Assembly: GCF_017591425.1 (NCBI RefSeq)
Contig: NW_024465369.1
Coordinates: forward strand, 31,705,501-31,769,500
From: Ochotona curzoniae
Taxonomy: Eukaryota > Chordata > Mammalia > Lagomorpha > Ochotonidae
Direction of reading: 5' to 3'
Length of the DNA: 64,000 nt
Position numbers and translations under genes: made by a program. Below the pieces are notes generated by a model that worked only from the letters and a program-made list of their open reading frames with translations, made no database searches and was not told the origin of the DNA. This document shows, one piece after another, positions 36,875 to 49,476 of the stretch. Positions within the stretch are counted from its first letter, which is position 1. Each line of letters begins with the position of its first letter.

Positions 36875-36979
36875 CTGTGTAATGGGGGTTCGGTCACTGA
36901 GCTTGTCAAAGGCCTGCTTAGGTGTGGTCAGCGCTTGGACGAAGCAGTGATCTCGTATATCCTGTATGGGGCCCTCCTG
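36875..36979 (+). CDS. MYO3B: MYO3B coding exon (kinase hinge and helices D-E)
   Basis: This exon has 35 codons, phase 0 at both ends, and encodes residues 108-142. The acceptor TTCTGTCACAG, preceded by a strong pyrimidine tract, ends at 36874; the donor GTAAGA starts at 36980. The peptide [19 protein letters not shown] completes the hinge (LVLE|LCNGGS) and enters helix [16 protein letters not shown] is helix E, which packs under the catalytic loop. Relative to the human protein as I remember it, only A-V for A-M is evident. The intron before it is long (10.5 kb) and the one after it very short (221 bp). Confidence 0.97.
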
Positions 36980-37200
36980 GTAAGAGAGTTCCTCAGGCTG
37001 GGATGCTGGCAGAGGGGACACTTTGTAGGTGGCTTAGACCCTCACTGCAGGGTTACAGTGGGGAAATTGCACACCACAGGAAGGTGTGGCAAAATGGGGT
37101 AATAGGGTAGGTTTTTAATAGCGGGGTAGCTGCTTTAACATAAGTGTGTGAATGTCCCCTTTCTCTTTCTTTTGTTCCCTGGTGGTGGGACACCATGCAG
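36980..37200 (+). other. MYO3B: MYO3B mini-intron, 221 bp
   Basis: Very short intron between the hinge and catalytic-loop exons. The donor GTAAGA and acceptor CCATGCAG are clear. A pyrimidine-rich run (37156-37178) sits about 25 bases upstream of the acceptor. No repeat is inserted. Confidence 0.95.
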
Positions 37201-37300
37201 GGCCTTCAGCATTTGCACAACAACCAAATCATCCACCGTGACGTGAAGGGAAATAACATTCTTCTGACAACAGAAGGAGGAGTTAAGCTCGTTGACTTTG
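37201..37300 (+). CDS. MYO3B: MYO3B coding exon (catalytic loop)
   Basis: This exon has 33 codons plus one base and encodes residues 143-175 and the first base of codon 176. The acceptor CACCATGCAG ends at 37200 and the donor GTAATG starts at 37301. It carries GLQHLHNN and the complete catalytic loop [10 protein letters not shown] (H154, R155, catalytic D156, K158, N161). It then encodes [14 protein letters not shown]. The metal-binding DFG motif is split: D174 and F175 are here, and glycine 176 is completed by the next exon. The donor is relatively weak, with T instead of G at intron position +5. All residues needed for phosphotransfer in this segment are present, so the kinase looks active. 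Confidence 0.97.
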
Positions 37301-39634
37301 GTAATGACTGCTAGTCTTTTGTTTCCTTGATGTGTGCAATTTAGCCCGAAGGGGACCATGCACTGTTGTCCCAGATGCCAGGAGCCTATGTGTTATACCA
37401 CAGGCCGGGGAAACTCTCAGTGACACACAGCCTGCGGGGGGCGGGGGAGCACAGCAGATGGACCGCCCCAGGAGAGGTTGTTTGTTAATCCATTTTCAGC
37501 TTTAGAAGCAATCTTCTTAAAGACTGAAAACAGAACTGTTTGAAAAGAAGAACTTGACAGAAAAAAGTTTTTGCTTTTCTGATAAGAATTTCTCATTTCA
37601 GGGAGCAATTGTCTATAGTTTACATTTTGTTTGTCCTTGTGCATATGAAAAGAGAAAACTATTTGGTGTTTCAAATGACTTTCCTTTGCCTTAGGCATAG
37701 TTATTCCCAGTGAGCAGAAGGTAAAATAGTCCTTTGGGCCTGGGAGCTAATATCCCTTTAAATTATGATTATTGTGGTGACATATGAGGCTGGTTGAACT
37801 GAAAACATTAACATGAAATGGAAGTGTGAGAGGAAACCTCAGGCAATATCACCTAAGCCCTGAGAACTAGTAAATACTGTTTTTTCCCCTCTTCCCCCTC
37901 GCAATACTAATATGTGGACATTCACAAACCAAGATACCATTTGGCTTTCCTTTTTAGGTATATTGAGTCATTTAATCTTCTAAATTAGTTCAATGATAGT
38001 ACTTCATTATTACAAATACTGAAGAAACATTAGACAAATACTTTAAAAATGCTTTTGGTGTGGAATTGATTGATGATTTGGGATACTCATGACTTTTTTG
38101 ATAAGAAAGAATTCAGTGTAAAAATATTCAGTGTCAATGAATCACTTGCCCAGAAAAAGTTGCTTAAATGAAGCTGCTTTAGTGTTTTGGTTGGTTTGCA
38201 AATATGGAAAGAAGCCCACTAGAGACCACCTACCCATCGAAGGATGGATTCTGACTTGAAGTCGGAAAATAAGGGTTTACTTGTGACTTTATAAAGGTGG
38301 GTGTTTAGAGTCTGGCCTGCCTGGGACACTGAGAGCAAAACATGTGTCCCCAGGGAAGCAGGTCTCTTCCCAATCCCTTATTGGCTGATACTAGGGAGGT
38401 TACAACCTTCCCAGAAGGTACCCTAAGATTGTCCCAGCCTTCCGTTTTGCAGGCAGGATGGCAGGCTTTGAATTTCTCAGATGCAGGCCAGACAGCCATT
38501 TTTTTTTTTTTTATCTTATTCTCACATACTTGTTAAGTTCTGATCCCACTCTGAATGCCTTTACTGAAAGTGGATCATCAATTGTTTTGCTAAGAGCAAG
38601 CAAATAAAAATAGCAGAGGAATGCTTTGTTCAAGCCTTTCACTCCTCCCTTTCAGGAATGATAGAACAGTAGGATGCTGCATGTCTAACTTTAGAGATGT
38701 GTTTTCCACACATATCTCCAAATATGTTTTGAGAGATGCAGATGGATCAGGATGGAGATTAAGGCTAATTTAGCCGCTCATTAGCTTTGTGATTTTGTTT
38801 GAGGGCTTCTGAACTTCAACTTATGGAAATAAAAACAGAAAGGTATAGCTGTTTTTTGTTGTTGTTGTTGTTTGTTTTAACAAAGCTGTGTTGAGGATTT
38901 GGTAAAGTGGGAAATTATATGTGGCCATCAGGGTTTAAAGAGTCCCTAATGGTTTTCCAATAAAGAGAATGCAAGTAGTAAACCTAACAATAACTTCAGC
39001 AAATCCACACAAGATGCTCTCAAAATTTGGTACACAGTATTCAGGTTTCTGAGTTGTTGTCATCAACAGAATTAGTGGCAACTGAGATCCTCCAAGCCCA
39101 CTAAAATTCTGTGTTAGCTTTAAGGGCAAGGCTCATGAGGCTATTCTCTGTGGGCCACGATCTCACTGCTCCATGTTTGCATGCAGTGCAAATATTGGCA
39201 AACAGGACAGCTTTAAGCCCTGAGAAGTCTGACAGCTTAATGAGAAGGAAAACTACTTTAAAGTGGGCAGCACAGGAATTCCCAGCCATGTTGTAACTGG
39301 ATGGGTGACCACCAAATGGAGAATGTCTTCCCTGCAGGTTCTTGCCCCAAGAAGACCTCTGCCGGGAGGTGCTTTCCCCTTCCTTCTTTTCTCATTCACT
39401 TGGTCACTTTGCAAATAGAACTCCTCTGTCTGCAACCAATTCCCAGCTTTTATTTCTATAGTAAGCTGAGGAAAGAACCAATCAAGCTTTGCCCATAAAA
39501 GCAGCCATTGTCATTATCTTGAAGACTATGTTAGGTTCTGCTTAATATAAAAGAATACCGTAGATTTATTTGCAAAAGCTATGCCTTTCAAAGAAAATGA
39601 ATATAAATGCATAAGTTTTTAAAAAAACATCCAA

Positions 39635-39924
39635 GATTGTTTTTATTTATTCAAAAGACAGAGTGACAGAGTTCTTTCACCTGCAGTTTCGCCTCACAGG
39701 TGCCCACATCAGCTGGGGCTAGACCAGGCCAAAGCTAGGAGCTGGGAGCTTTTTCTAGGTCTCATGGATAGCAGGGACCAAGCACGTGAGCCGTCTTCTG
39801 CTTTCCCAGGCACATTAGCAGGAGTTAGATTGGAAGTACAGTAGCTCAAACTTGAACTGTTGCCCTGATATGAGATATGGTTGCCCAAACAGTAGTTTAA
39901 CTTAGTATACAAACTCTCACCCTG
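39635..39924 (-). mobile_element. C-SINE, old
   Basis: TTTTTATTTATTCAAAAGAC, CTAGACCAGGCCAAAGCTAG, GGCACATTAGCAGGAGTTAG; head degraded. Confidence 0.75.
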
Positions 39925-39951
39925 AGTAAGTATTTTTGAAAGGTGATGTAG

Positions 39952-40274
39952 AAGTTGGCATTGTGGCATAGCAAGTAAAACTGCTACCTGCAATTCCAGC
40001 ATCTATATGGGTTCAAATTTGAGTCCTGGCTGCTCTACTTCCCATGAAGCTCCCTGCTAACGTGCCTGGAAAAAGGCAGAAGATGGCCCAAATGCTTAAC
40101 ACCCCTGCACCCAGGTAAGAGACATAGAAGGAACTCCTGGTTCCTGGCTTCAATCTGGCCCAGTCCTGGCCTTTGTGGCCATTTGGGGAGTGAACTAACA
40201 AATGAACTGTATCTCTCTCTGTCTCTGTCTCCTATGACCCTCATTCTTTGTAACTGTGCCCTTTGAATAAATAA
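39952..40274 (+). mobile_element. C-SINE, old subtype, host of nested copy
   Basis: GTTGGCATTGTGGCATAGCA after a left TSD AAAGGTGATGTAG (39939-39951). Its right TSD, AAAGGTGATATAG, is displaced to 40625-40637 by the next insertion. Tail TTTGAATAAATAAAAAAA. Confidence 0.85.
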
Positions 40275-40292
40275 AAAAAAAATTTTTTAAAG

Positions 40293-40610
40293 ATTTATTT
40301 TTATTATTTTTTTTATTGGAAAGGCGGATATACAGAGAGGAGAGACAGAGAGGAAGATCTTCCATCCTATGATTCACTCCCCAAGTGAGCCCAACGGCTG
40401 ATGCTATGCCGATCTGAAGCCAGGAGCCTCTTCCAGGTCTCCCACGCGGGTGCAGGGTCCCAAAGCCTTGGGCCGCCCTCGACTGCCTTCCCAGGCCACA
40501 GACAGGGAGCTGGAAGGGAAGCGGAGCTGCTGGGATAGAATCGGCGCCCATATGTGATCCCGGATGTGCAAGGCGAGGACCTTAACCACTGCACCACCGT
40601 GCCGGGCCCT
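40293..40610 (-). mobile_element. Young C-SINE nested at the tail of an older C-SINE
   Basis: Antisense near-consensus copy: TTTATTGGAAAGGCGGATAT, GAAGCGGAGCTGCTGGGATA, head CACCGTGCCGGGCCCT. An 18-bp duplication AAAAAAAATTTTTTAAAG flanks it (40275-40292 and 40611-40628). Confidence 0.93.
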
Positions 40611-41452
40611 AAAAAAAATTTTTTAAAGGTGATATAGTTACACAATCAGTAAAAGGCATAACTGGGATGAAAGATGGGTCCTCTCCCTTTAAATCCAGTA
40701 TACTCTTATTTCCACTTAATTCCCTCTTGGTATATGAAAAAAGAGAGTTGGTTAAAGAACATTGGAATTATGTTAAAATCTGGGTTCTCAGATAACAGCA
40801 TTATTGTCAGTTTCTTTTTCCACTTGACAAAAATGCTCTCTTGCTTGTTTTCAGGCTTCTGGGCAAAGTGAAGCACTGAATTTTTTTTATGTCTATACCA
40901 CTGTTCTATTACATATGCATAGATTTTTCCTCCATAAAATGAACTACCTACTTATGAACAAAATCACCTAAAGTAATTTGAGAATATAACTGGAAGATAT
41001 TTGGGGATAATGCTAGTTGTTGATGTTTTTCTTTTGATTCCTATTTGCAGTCATATAGATAGCATTGTTCATTAGGAAACAAAGTTCCAAAGGTTTGAAT
41101 AGAGTGATAAAGATTTTAGCATCCTTGGGCTATTAGCAAACTATAGTTTCTGGGCCAAATATGTCTCCCATCTATTTTTGTGTGGCCTATGGGCAAAAAA
41201 TGTGTTTTACATCTTTAAGTGATTAGAAAAGACCCAAAAGAATATTTTGTGGTGGTTGAAAATCATGAAATTGAGAGTTCAGCATTCATTAACCAAAACG
41301 CAGGCTTGCTCAGTAGTTCATGTATTTGCTATGGGTGCTTTTGCAGCATGAGAGTAGAATTCAGTGGCTAAGACTACATGAACCAAGAAGCCTAAAATAT
41401 TTAGACCTTGGATGATTAAAGCTCACTAGCTGTTGCTAGCCTGAGTCTCTGA

Positions 41453-41608
<156 letters not shown>

Positions 41609-42227
41609 TGAGTGCCTTTATATCACTGCTTTTTGCTGTTTGGGTTAGATGCTCTCCAGAATTTTCAAGGTGGAGGAAATCTGTTTTCCTCATTAATCTT
41701 TGATAGTTGTTTACAGTGAGCAGTACATATAAGGTTTAATTTTATGAAAACAAAATGGGTTCGCAGTTGGCCCATGGGATACCTTTATGCAATTGTGAAA
41801 AGGTGTCCCCTCTAGAAGATGTAATCTGAAGGGAAGTGACTTGGAAAGTTCTTCCAGGCTTTGTGTATATTCAAATAATTCACCTTTCCTGGACAGACGC
41901 ATCCCCGTTACTTGCCTTGATGAACAGAGTTCAACTCCAACCAGCTTATGGAACTATTTGCAGTGGGCTTGCTTGTTTCTTGTTATCAGGCAGATTTTGT
42001 TGACTGCAGTGAAATGTGAGATTTGGTCCTAATTTAATCCTGGCATCAACATAGAACTGGTACCAAATGATGAATATAGAAGTTTGGGAAACTTTCCAGA
42101 TAGGCAAGGAATGCTGTGAAACACAATTGCAGATTTGCTTGCCAGGTTAACATTTTATTCCATGGGATCCTGACCTCTCTTGGAAAGTACATCATTGAGA
42201 TTAAGCAAATGTGTTCTTTAAAAAAAA

Positions 42228-42564
42228 TTTTTTTTAAAGATTTATATATTTATTTATTGTTGGAAAGTCAGATATACAGAGAAGGAAAGACAGAGAGGAA
42301 AATGTTCTGTCTGATGATTTCATTCCCCAAGTGGCCGCAATGGCCTGAGCTGAGCTGATATGAAACAAGGAGCCAGATGCTTTTTCCAGGTCTCCCACAT
42401 GGGTATGGGGTCCCAAGGCTTTGGACCATCTTCTACTGCTTTCCCAGGCCACAAGCAGGAAGCTAAATGGGAAGCAGTGCTGCCGGGATTGGAACTGGCA
42501 CCTGTATGGGATCCAATCATGTGCAAGGCAAGGACTTAGCCACTAGGCTTTGGTGCTAGGTCCC
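42228..42564 (-). mobile_element. C-SINE, young type
   Basis: GGAAAGTCAGATATACAGAG, GGTCCCAAGGCTTTGGACC, head TTGGTGCTAGGTCCC. Imperfect TSD AAATGTGTTCTTTA / AAATGTGTCTTTTA (42207-42220, 42565-42578). Confidence 0.88.
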
Positions 42565-42624
42565 AAATGTGTCTTTTAATGAAAGGAGACAGATAGTCAC
42601 TTGGTTAGAAGCCCTTTCATCTTT

Positions 42625-42955
42625 TTTTTTTAAAGATTTATTTTATTTTCATTACAAAGTCAGATATACAAGAGGAGGAGAGACAGAGGGGAAAATCTTC
42701 CATTTGATGTTTCATTCCCCACGTGAGTGCAATGGCTGGTGATGTGCCAATCCAAAGCCAGGATCCAGGAACTTCTTCCAGGTCTCCCATTTGGGTGCAG
42801 GGTCCCAAGGCTTTGGGCCGTCCTTGACTGCATTTCCAGGCCACAAGCAGGGAGCTGGATGGGAAGTGGAACTGCCGGGATTAGAACCGGTGCCCTTTGG
42901 GATCCCGGTGCATTCAAGGCAAGGACTTTAGCCCCTAGGCCATGATGCCAAGCCC
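42625..42955 (-). mobile_element. C-SINE, young type
   Basis: CAAAGTCAGATATACAAGAG, GGAACTGCCGGGATTAGAACC, head CATGATGCCAAGCCC. Probable TSD AGAAGCCCTTTCATCTTT / AGAAGTCCTTCCATCTTT (42607-42624, 42956-42973). Lies only 60 bases from the previous antisense copy. Confidence 0.9.
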
Positions 42956-43140
42956 AGAAGTCCTTCCATCTTTGGCCTTTCTGTGTGGCCGTCATTTCTC
43001 TGTGACAGTCAAGGATACAAGATGTATATAAAACAAGATACAAGATGTAAATTTTATCATTTGTATTTATAGAACTATAAAGAACAGTTTATAGAACTAT
43101 TTACAAGTAATTTATAGGCCTGTTAAAAGGAGTGTATGAA

Positions 43141-43334
43141 GGTACTTCAAAATTTGTATGGAAAATGAATTATTTGGTCCTATGCATATGAGGAAATCCC
43201 TGCATATGAGGAATCTAAAAAAATTCATGAAAAAATATGTATGATGAAAAAATCATGTATGATTTCAGTTTTTTTTTTGCACTAAACTGAACATACCACT
43301 TAATTCTAAATTTATATATACTAGTTAAAGTACC
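43141..43334. mobile_element. Mariner-like MITE remnant
   Basis: About 194 bases bounded by short imperfect inverted termini GGTACTTCAA and TTAAAGTACC (9 of 10 matching). The interior has ATTCATGAAAAAATATGTATG and TTTTTTGCACTAAACTGAAC, typical of palindromic mariner-derived elements. No coding potential. Family not named with confidence. Confidence 0.5.
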
Positions 43335-46300
43335 CTATAGTATGAAAAAGTTGCAAAGCCAAGTAGGCAGCTTTAATTTAAAGTAGATAATATTATTTTG
43401 TGCATCTTAGTTTTCTATTGCAGTATAATTGTATTTAAGAACAGGAGGACATGGATTGTTCTGAGTATGAAATTTCTACCACCATTACCATGTGGTAGCG
43501 AAGACCTCTTCCTGCTTGATTCACTTTAGCTGCTCTGATCTCTTTCTTCATGCAAACTATCTCCTCTGCTCTCCACCTGTTACATCTCTGGCTTGGTGTC
43601 ATGGTAACAGTAAACACAGTGTGCGCACTGAAATATATGGCAAATGGTCATTCAGATGATCTGAAATATGTTTTCATCAGTTCTCCTCCTATTATTATTA
43701 TTAATATAGTTATCATTGAAACCAAGCTGAAACCTTAAGATGTTTTATAAAGGAACCTTATAAACTCTGCTGTTAGAGAGAGACACATTAGAATAAAGTC
43801 AAAACTCCTTTGAGTGGTATATAAAGCCCTTCGTTTTCCAACCTCATATCTGATGACTTTGCCCAAATTTTTGTTCTTAATGTCCTGACAGTGATGAACA
43901 ACAGATAACTCTCCAAATCCCTGCTAATGTGTCATTCCGTCAAACCTTTGGTGTGTGCTGTCGCATCTGGAATGGTCCTCAGTGCTGTGGCAATTCCTCC
44001 CTCATCCTCTGTCTTTATACAAATACTAACTCCTTTAGGAAATCTTTCCAGTCACTAGTTGACATGGAGGCTCCTGTCTCTGCTCCCATGAGGTTTTTAC
44101 AGGCTCCACTAGCTCACTGACACCACTGCACTCTGTTGGCAGATGTGTCCCCCAGACTGATTCTAAGCCCTAGCAGGGACTTGGGCTACACATCTGTCAG
44201 TATAGTGCTAAGGGTAAAGTAGTTATGAAAAACAAAAATGAAAACAAAAACAAAAGACTGTTGGGTGAGTAAGTTTATTGCCTTAAAAAAGAGCCAAGTG
44301 GAGAAGATAAATTTGGAGGGCTGTTTTGAGGAGAGCTGTTCATACCAAAGCTCTGTGGATTTTGATCTGTTCTGAAAGCAAAGCGTCACCGAGGCCACTC
44401 AGTTTGTGCTTGGTGTGGTATAACATGCAAGTTGGCATTTATGTACTAATTTGCAACCAGTGGGTACTCTCAGGATTGCAAAATGCAAATACAGAAGCCT
44501 GCCCGTGGCTCTGTACCTTTGAAGAGGTATTTGTGACTTTCCAATTTCAGCTGCATTATACAAAATACGTAGTGTTTCTCCAGGGGGCAGTGTAGAGGTC
44601 TATGTTGAGCTACTGTTGCCCAGATTGGCTGGCAGTGATTCCCTTCTCCATGGGAACAGCTGGTGTGACCTCCTGCCTGCTGCAGTAGATAAACTGAGGA
44701 GTAGACAGTGTGCCCTTACAGTGTGGAGATCTGCACAGCTCCTTTCAGGGGCAAGTGTCTGATTGCTCTTGCAAGAGAGTCTAAAGATGTGAGCTCATGT
44801 GCTGCATGTTCTGGGACCTTTTATGTTTATTTCCGAAATGAAGAATTATTTTTCCTAACAAAATCTCTTTTTGCTCCACAATCCTCCATAGGAATGACCA
44901 CAGGAATAACCTTGCATTTGGTAGTTCAATTCAACAGATGTTTCTGTTCTTCCCTGTGAGTAGTGCTTTGGAATAAGAGCAGTCCTTGAGAACACATATA
45001 ATCATAATCATAATGGTTACAGTTACATCATCTTGTAGGGTCTGCAAAGTGCATTTGTCTTTGCATGTTTTTGTTTCTGCTTGTACGGATAGTGATGTTT
45101 AGGTTAAATTCAGCAACAATGTGTACAATCTCAATGCCAGTAGAATAAAACCACTGCAGATGACCCATACTTTTATTTTTAAAATGCAACTGAAAGATCC
45201 TTGATCCTGTTTTATGTTTGAGAAACTAAACCAAATTATTCTTTTCACATTCTTATTCAATTTTTTATTTCATAAGCTAGAAGAACTGTAGTGCTTAATT
45301 CAAATAGGCTATACTACAAACCAGGTAGCTAATGGGATGTGACCATGGCACACTCTAATGCTGACAAGCATTTGGGAAGCACAGTTCAGTGGGGCAGCAC
45401 AAAGCTGCAGAGTGAATTGATTATCATTTTATCAGCACTCTCTACTCATTCTTTCCCACTGTCTTATTTGGACACTACTAATATTGAAGAATACTGGGGT
45501 CGCATCAACTCAGCACTGTTGGAGGAAAAAAATGTTGGGTGATCTTTGTGTGACGGGACATATCAAGCAGTGTATTGGAGAAATAAATTGACGTAGCAAA
45601 AGTATTCATCTGAAAGTCAAAGTCAATATGATTTTTTATTTTTTATAAACTGTCAGTAGCATACAGAGTAGAATTAAGAGATCTTAAGAAGAAAAGAAAA
45701 AACCCTCAATATAGAAACTATGCATTTATCTGAGTACCACAGTCAGACTAATTTAAACAGGAAATTATATCGTTAATAAGAGCAGTGATGGATGATTCCA
45801 GACTTGGTTGGTCACACACCAGCTTTATCCCTCAGGGACTGATTTGGGAGCAAGTGTGAGGGCATTGCCTCTGAGTACCTGTGGGGCAGGCCATTGGCCA
45901 AAGAGCCTGCAGTACAATCAGGCAGAAGCTCCCTTCACTCCCATGGGGCTGCTCTTGTTTACCAGCCAAGAAGTTCAACCTGAGGTTGAGGCTTTGTTCA
46001 TCTATGTAGTCATTTCCTAGGCCCACTATATTCAGGCAGTACTGTCTGAGAGATTTGAAGCAACAGAAATGGGTAACCTCACAACTGGGGAGCCTAGAAA
46101 TTTGAAACTGTGTTGTCGTGTTTCTCTCTAGCTGCTGAGGGCTTACTGGCTGGCTATGGCTCTGTGCTGGTGGCGGCAGCCCACCAGTCCTGCCTGTGCC
46201 ATCCATGGTGAACTCCCTGTATGTCTGTGTTTTATGGTGCCACGTTAAAGACTCCAATAATTGTGAATGAGGGGCCTGCCTTGTTCTAGAATGAGTTCAT

Positions 46301-47547
46301 CTTAACTGACTGCCTCTGCAGTGACTCTGTTTCCAAGTAAGTTCTCATTCTGAGGTCCTGAGAGTTAAGACTTCAGTGTATCTTTTGGGGAGAGTGTGTG
46401 CATAGAAACATATCCTATCCCCGGAAGCTTTACAGCCTTCTCTCTCCTGGTAGATCACTCAGGTTTCTAAGGTAGGCCAGTCATCCATCTAGTATTTTCA
46501 GGGCTGCATGTTGTGCAGATGTTGCACACTTACTTGCACATGCATCCATGTATACACAGAGCTCTTGCTCCACTTCAGGTATTTAAACTTAGTTCTTTTT
46601 GGATGGCCCAAGCATAATAAATACTTTTTAATGTGGGCCCTCAATACTTTCAGTGTTTTGTTATGTCTACTTCATTTCTGGCCACGCATTCCCTTCAACC
46701 CCTCTCCGGCCCTGTCAGTTATCTTCCTAGATGTTTGGACAGGCCTGAGTCACTTCCCTGGACACTCTGGTCTCTGGCCTAAGATGTTAACCTATATTTT
46801 AGGCTCCTTAAAAAGTAAGCAACCAAAAAACCTTTCCATTAGGCATGCTTATTTTCTCCTTTCTATTCCACTATTTCTTGATAGCCGATTTCTTATAATA
46901 AATAACACTGTCTCATGTTTGCATAATTTTTTTTGGCAAAAACTGTTTTAAATAGTCACATTAACTTGTGAGAATGCCAGTGAGGCCTAATTGTGTTTGT
47001 AATGTTGTAGATCAGAAATGCACTGCTCTGCTGGGCTAAACATCCAGAGACAAAGTGGGAAGGTAGGGAACAGAGGTGGGAATCCACATTTTGTGACTTG
47101 CTGACACTGGGAATTTCCAACACAATCTATTCCCAGGGTCAGCATGAATATTACTAAGCCAGTATTTCCATCTAACACATTCTACATAATAGTCTCATCT
47201 GAGGCAAAAAGAAATAAAAACTTATGTTAATTATAGGTGATGACAAGGGGTTCAGAATAGCTGGTTCTTTATTTATTTGTCCTGTCATCACCCGTAGGAA
47301 AAAACTGAATGTTCATAAATTGAATCTAAGAAAAGTTGCTAAAATTTTCAGTGTTATTTTTGTTGAGGAAGTCTGTAAGTGGCTGTGTTATTTTTAATTA
47401 AGGACATCTATGAATGGTACATGGCTACCATGCAGAGCTTCGTTAGTACTTCCTAACCACCTGCCTCTTATTCTGGGTCAAGTCTCACCTCCCAATGGTC
47501 TAGCTGCCATACCTAATGGTCCAGTAAGGTCTGTCTGGTTAACAGGA

Positions 47548-47740
47548 AGCTGCCATGATTAACTCCAGCTAGGAGCTTAGAACTCTATGTGGATCTCTTC
47601 ATGTGTAGCAGGGACCAAGTACTTGAAGCATCATTTGCTGCCTCACAGGATACACATTAGCAGGAAGCTGGAATGGAGCGTGAAGCTGGGACTTTGAACC
47701 CATGTGTTCCAATACAACTACTACACCAAATACCCTTCCT
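47548..47740 (-). mobile_element. C-SINE fragment, old
   Basis: GCAGGGACCAAGTACTTGAA, TTAGCAGGAAGCTGGAATGG and head CTACTACACCAAATACC; the tail half is lost. Confidence 0.72.
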
Positions 47741-47799
47741 GGAAATTTTCACTTCCTGGGGACACACTAATGTGCAGGCACTTGAAAGATACTTTTAGA

Positions 47800-48045
47800 A
47801 TACATTATTTTGTCTCATTTTCTCAACATCTTTCCATAGTAGTTATTTCTGCCCCTCCTACCGCCCTGCATTTTACCACTGAAGAAAATGTGACTTAAGG
47901 ATGTGTGGGAGGTACACTACACTAATTCATGTCCCTAGTAAGTGTTAGAGCTGTGTGGGATTTGACTGCATGAGAATGCAAGTGCCATTTTACAGATGAG
48001 GACGTTAAGGCAGAGAGAAGATGCTCATGTTCTCACTCTTAGATG
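47800..48045 (-). mobile_element. Possible MIR fragment(s)
   Basis: CTAGTAAGTGTTAGAGCTGT and CATTTTACAGATGAGGACGT are MIR-like on the minus strand, but in an order that suggests two fragments. Confidence 0.45.
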
Positions 48046-48416
48046 GGGCTTCAGCCCGGAGAACATGTACTAGCTGACAGCTCACACAGTTAATGTATGC
48101 AAATGTGGTGGGAGGACACTTGAAGAGAGAGATGCATCATTTTAAAATATGCACACGAAGGAGACATTACCTGCCACTTGATGGACAGACCACAACTTTC
48201 TCGTTGCACTAGTGTGTAAGGAGCAGCCCATGTGTTAAGGATTCTTAAAACAGCAAGATTGGCTTCTGTGTTAGAAAACAGACTTATGGATAAAATAAAC
48301 ACTTGCTTCTTTTTGGAAAAATCTCTTCCTTTTTACTTCCATCTGCCCATTGTTGCAAACAAGAGCTAATCACCCGAGCAGTGAAGCAGATGTTCTGTGA
48401 TGGCTCCAAAAATGAA

Positions 48417-48490
48417 TCTCTCTTCTCTCTCTCTCCCCCTCTCTCTCCCCCTCTCTCTCCCCCCCTCTCTCTCTTTCCCTCTGTCTCTCT
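48417..48490. repeat. (CT)n/(CCCCT)n polypyrimidine repeat
   Basis: CT-rich tract with CCCC interruptions recurring every 14-16 bases, immediately before the X-box-like palindrome. Confidence 0.95.
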
Positions 48491-48522
48491 CTGCCTGGCA
48501 AGAAGATTCTGTGACGGGGGAC

Positions 48523-48538
48523 GGTTGCCATAACAACC
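48523..48538. promoter_or_regulatory. X-box-like (RFX) palindrome
   Basis: GGTTGCCATAACAACC is a near-perfect inverted repeat matching the RFX X-box (GTTRCC-N2-RGYAAC) at all but one position. It is in a deep intron and functional use is unproven. Confidence 0.4.
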
Positions 48539-48791
48539 AGCTTATACCAATACAGAAGGAGCATGGGCTTTTGCAACAATTCATGCCTTCATTAATTATG
48601 CTGTTCCTAGCTAAATGATAGGGTAATGCTATTTCCATCGGTACTGCCAGGGCTAGAGATGACTAATGAGATATTTTATGCAGAAGGGTTGAGAAAGCCA
48701 TTAAAACACTGTAGCACAGAAATATTATTATTGTCATTGTTACTATTTTGCTCTCTAAGCTCAAGCTAATGGGTTTTGTTCCTAAACAAGA

Positions 48792-49040
48792 CTTAGCACT
48801 TATTAAATGCTTACTATGTACCAGACAGTAAGCTTTATATGTATTAACTCATTGATAATTCTTGCAACGACCCCATAAAGTCAGTGCTATTACTAGTTCA
48901 AAGTAAATCATAGACCATGTTTGTGTGTGTGTGTGGTGTTTGTGTGTGTTTTGTGTCTTTGGATAAGTTATTAGGTGATGCTACCAGAATTTGAACTCAA
49001 ATATTTGCCTCCAAAATCCTCATTCTAAGCCACTGTACCA
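48792..49040 (-). mobile_element. MIR SINE with (TG)n insertion
   Basis: TTAAATGCTTACTATGTACC and TATGTATTAACTCATTGATA are antisense MIR. AATTTGAACTCAA and TCTAAGCCACTGTACCA are its 5' side. A TG-rich run at 48921-48950 has replaced the middle. Confidence 0.8.
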
Positions 49041-49476
49041 CAGCAAATTGTTTGATTGTGATCATTAGTATAGCATAAGACCTTTTGTTTATTTGAATTT
49101 AGTGTTTAAATTATCTAAGATAAGAGCTGACCTTTCTCATGTTAGCCTAAAATGAATAAGTGATTCTTAAGGCAGAGTTTGTTCTGGACTGAGTGGGGAC
49201 TGTGATCTGAAATCCCTGTGTGACAGTAAACCATAGACCTATCCCAAGAACATGGACAGAAGACAGACATGCCTGTACCAGGGACTTTTGTTGGGAGGTG
49301 ATGTTAGCTCATTTATGATGTTTAGCTCATGGTGTCAGGCAAGTTCTCATGCAGGTGGGTAGCTAGCCTGTGTGACTCACACAGCAAGCTGCAGTAGCCA
49401 TACTGTGCCTTCTTCATGGCCTTCTAGCCTCATACTATCAGGGTAAGGCAAAAGAGATTTCATTTTGCTACTGAGG

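Noticed and set aside
46508..46951. 147-codon open frame
   Set aside because: Leucine/phenylalanine/serine-rich random translation with no domain, splice context or codon bias.
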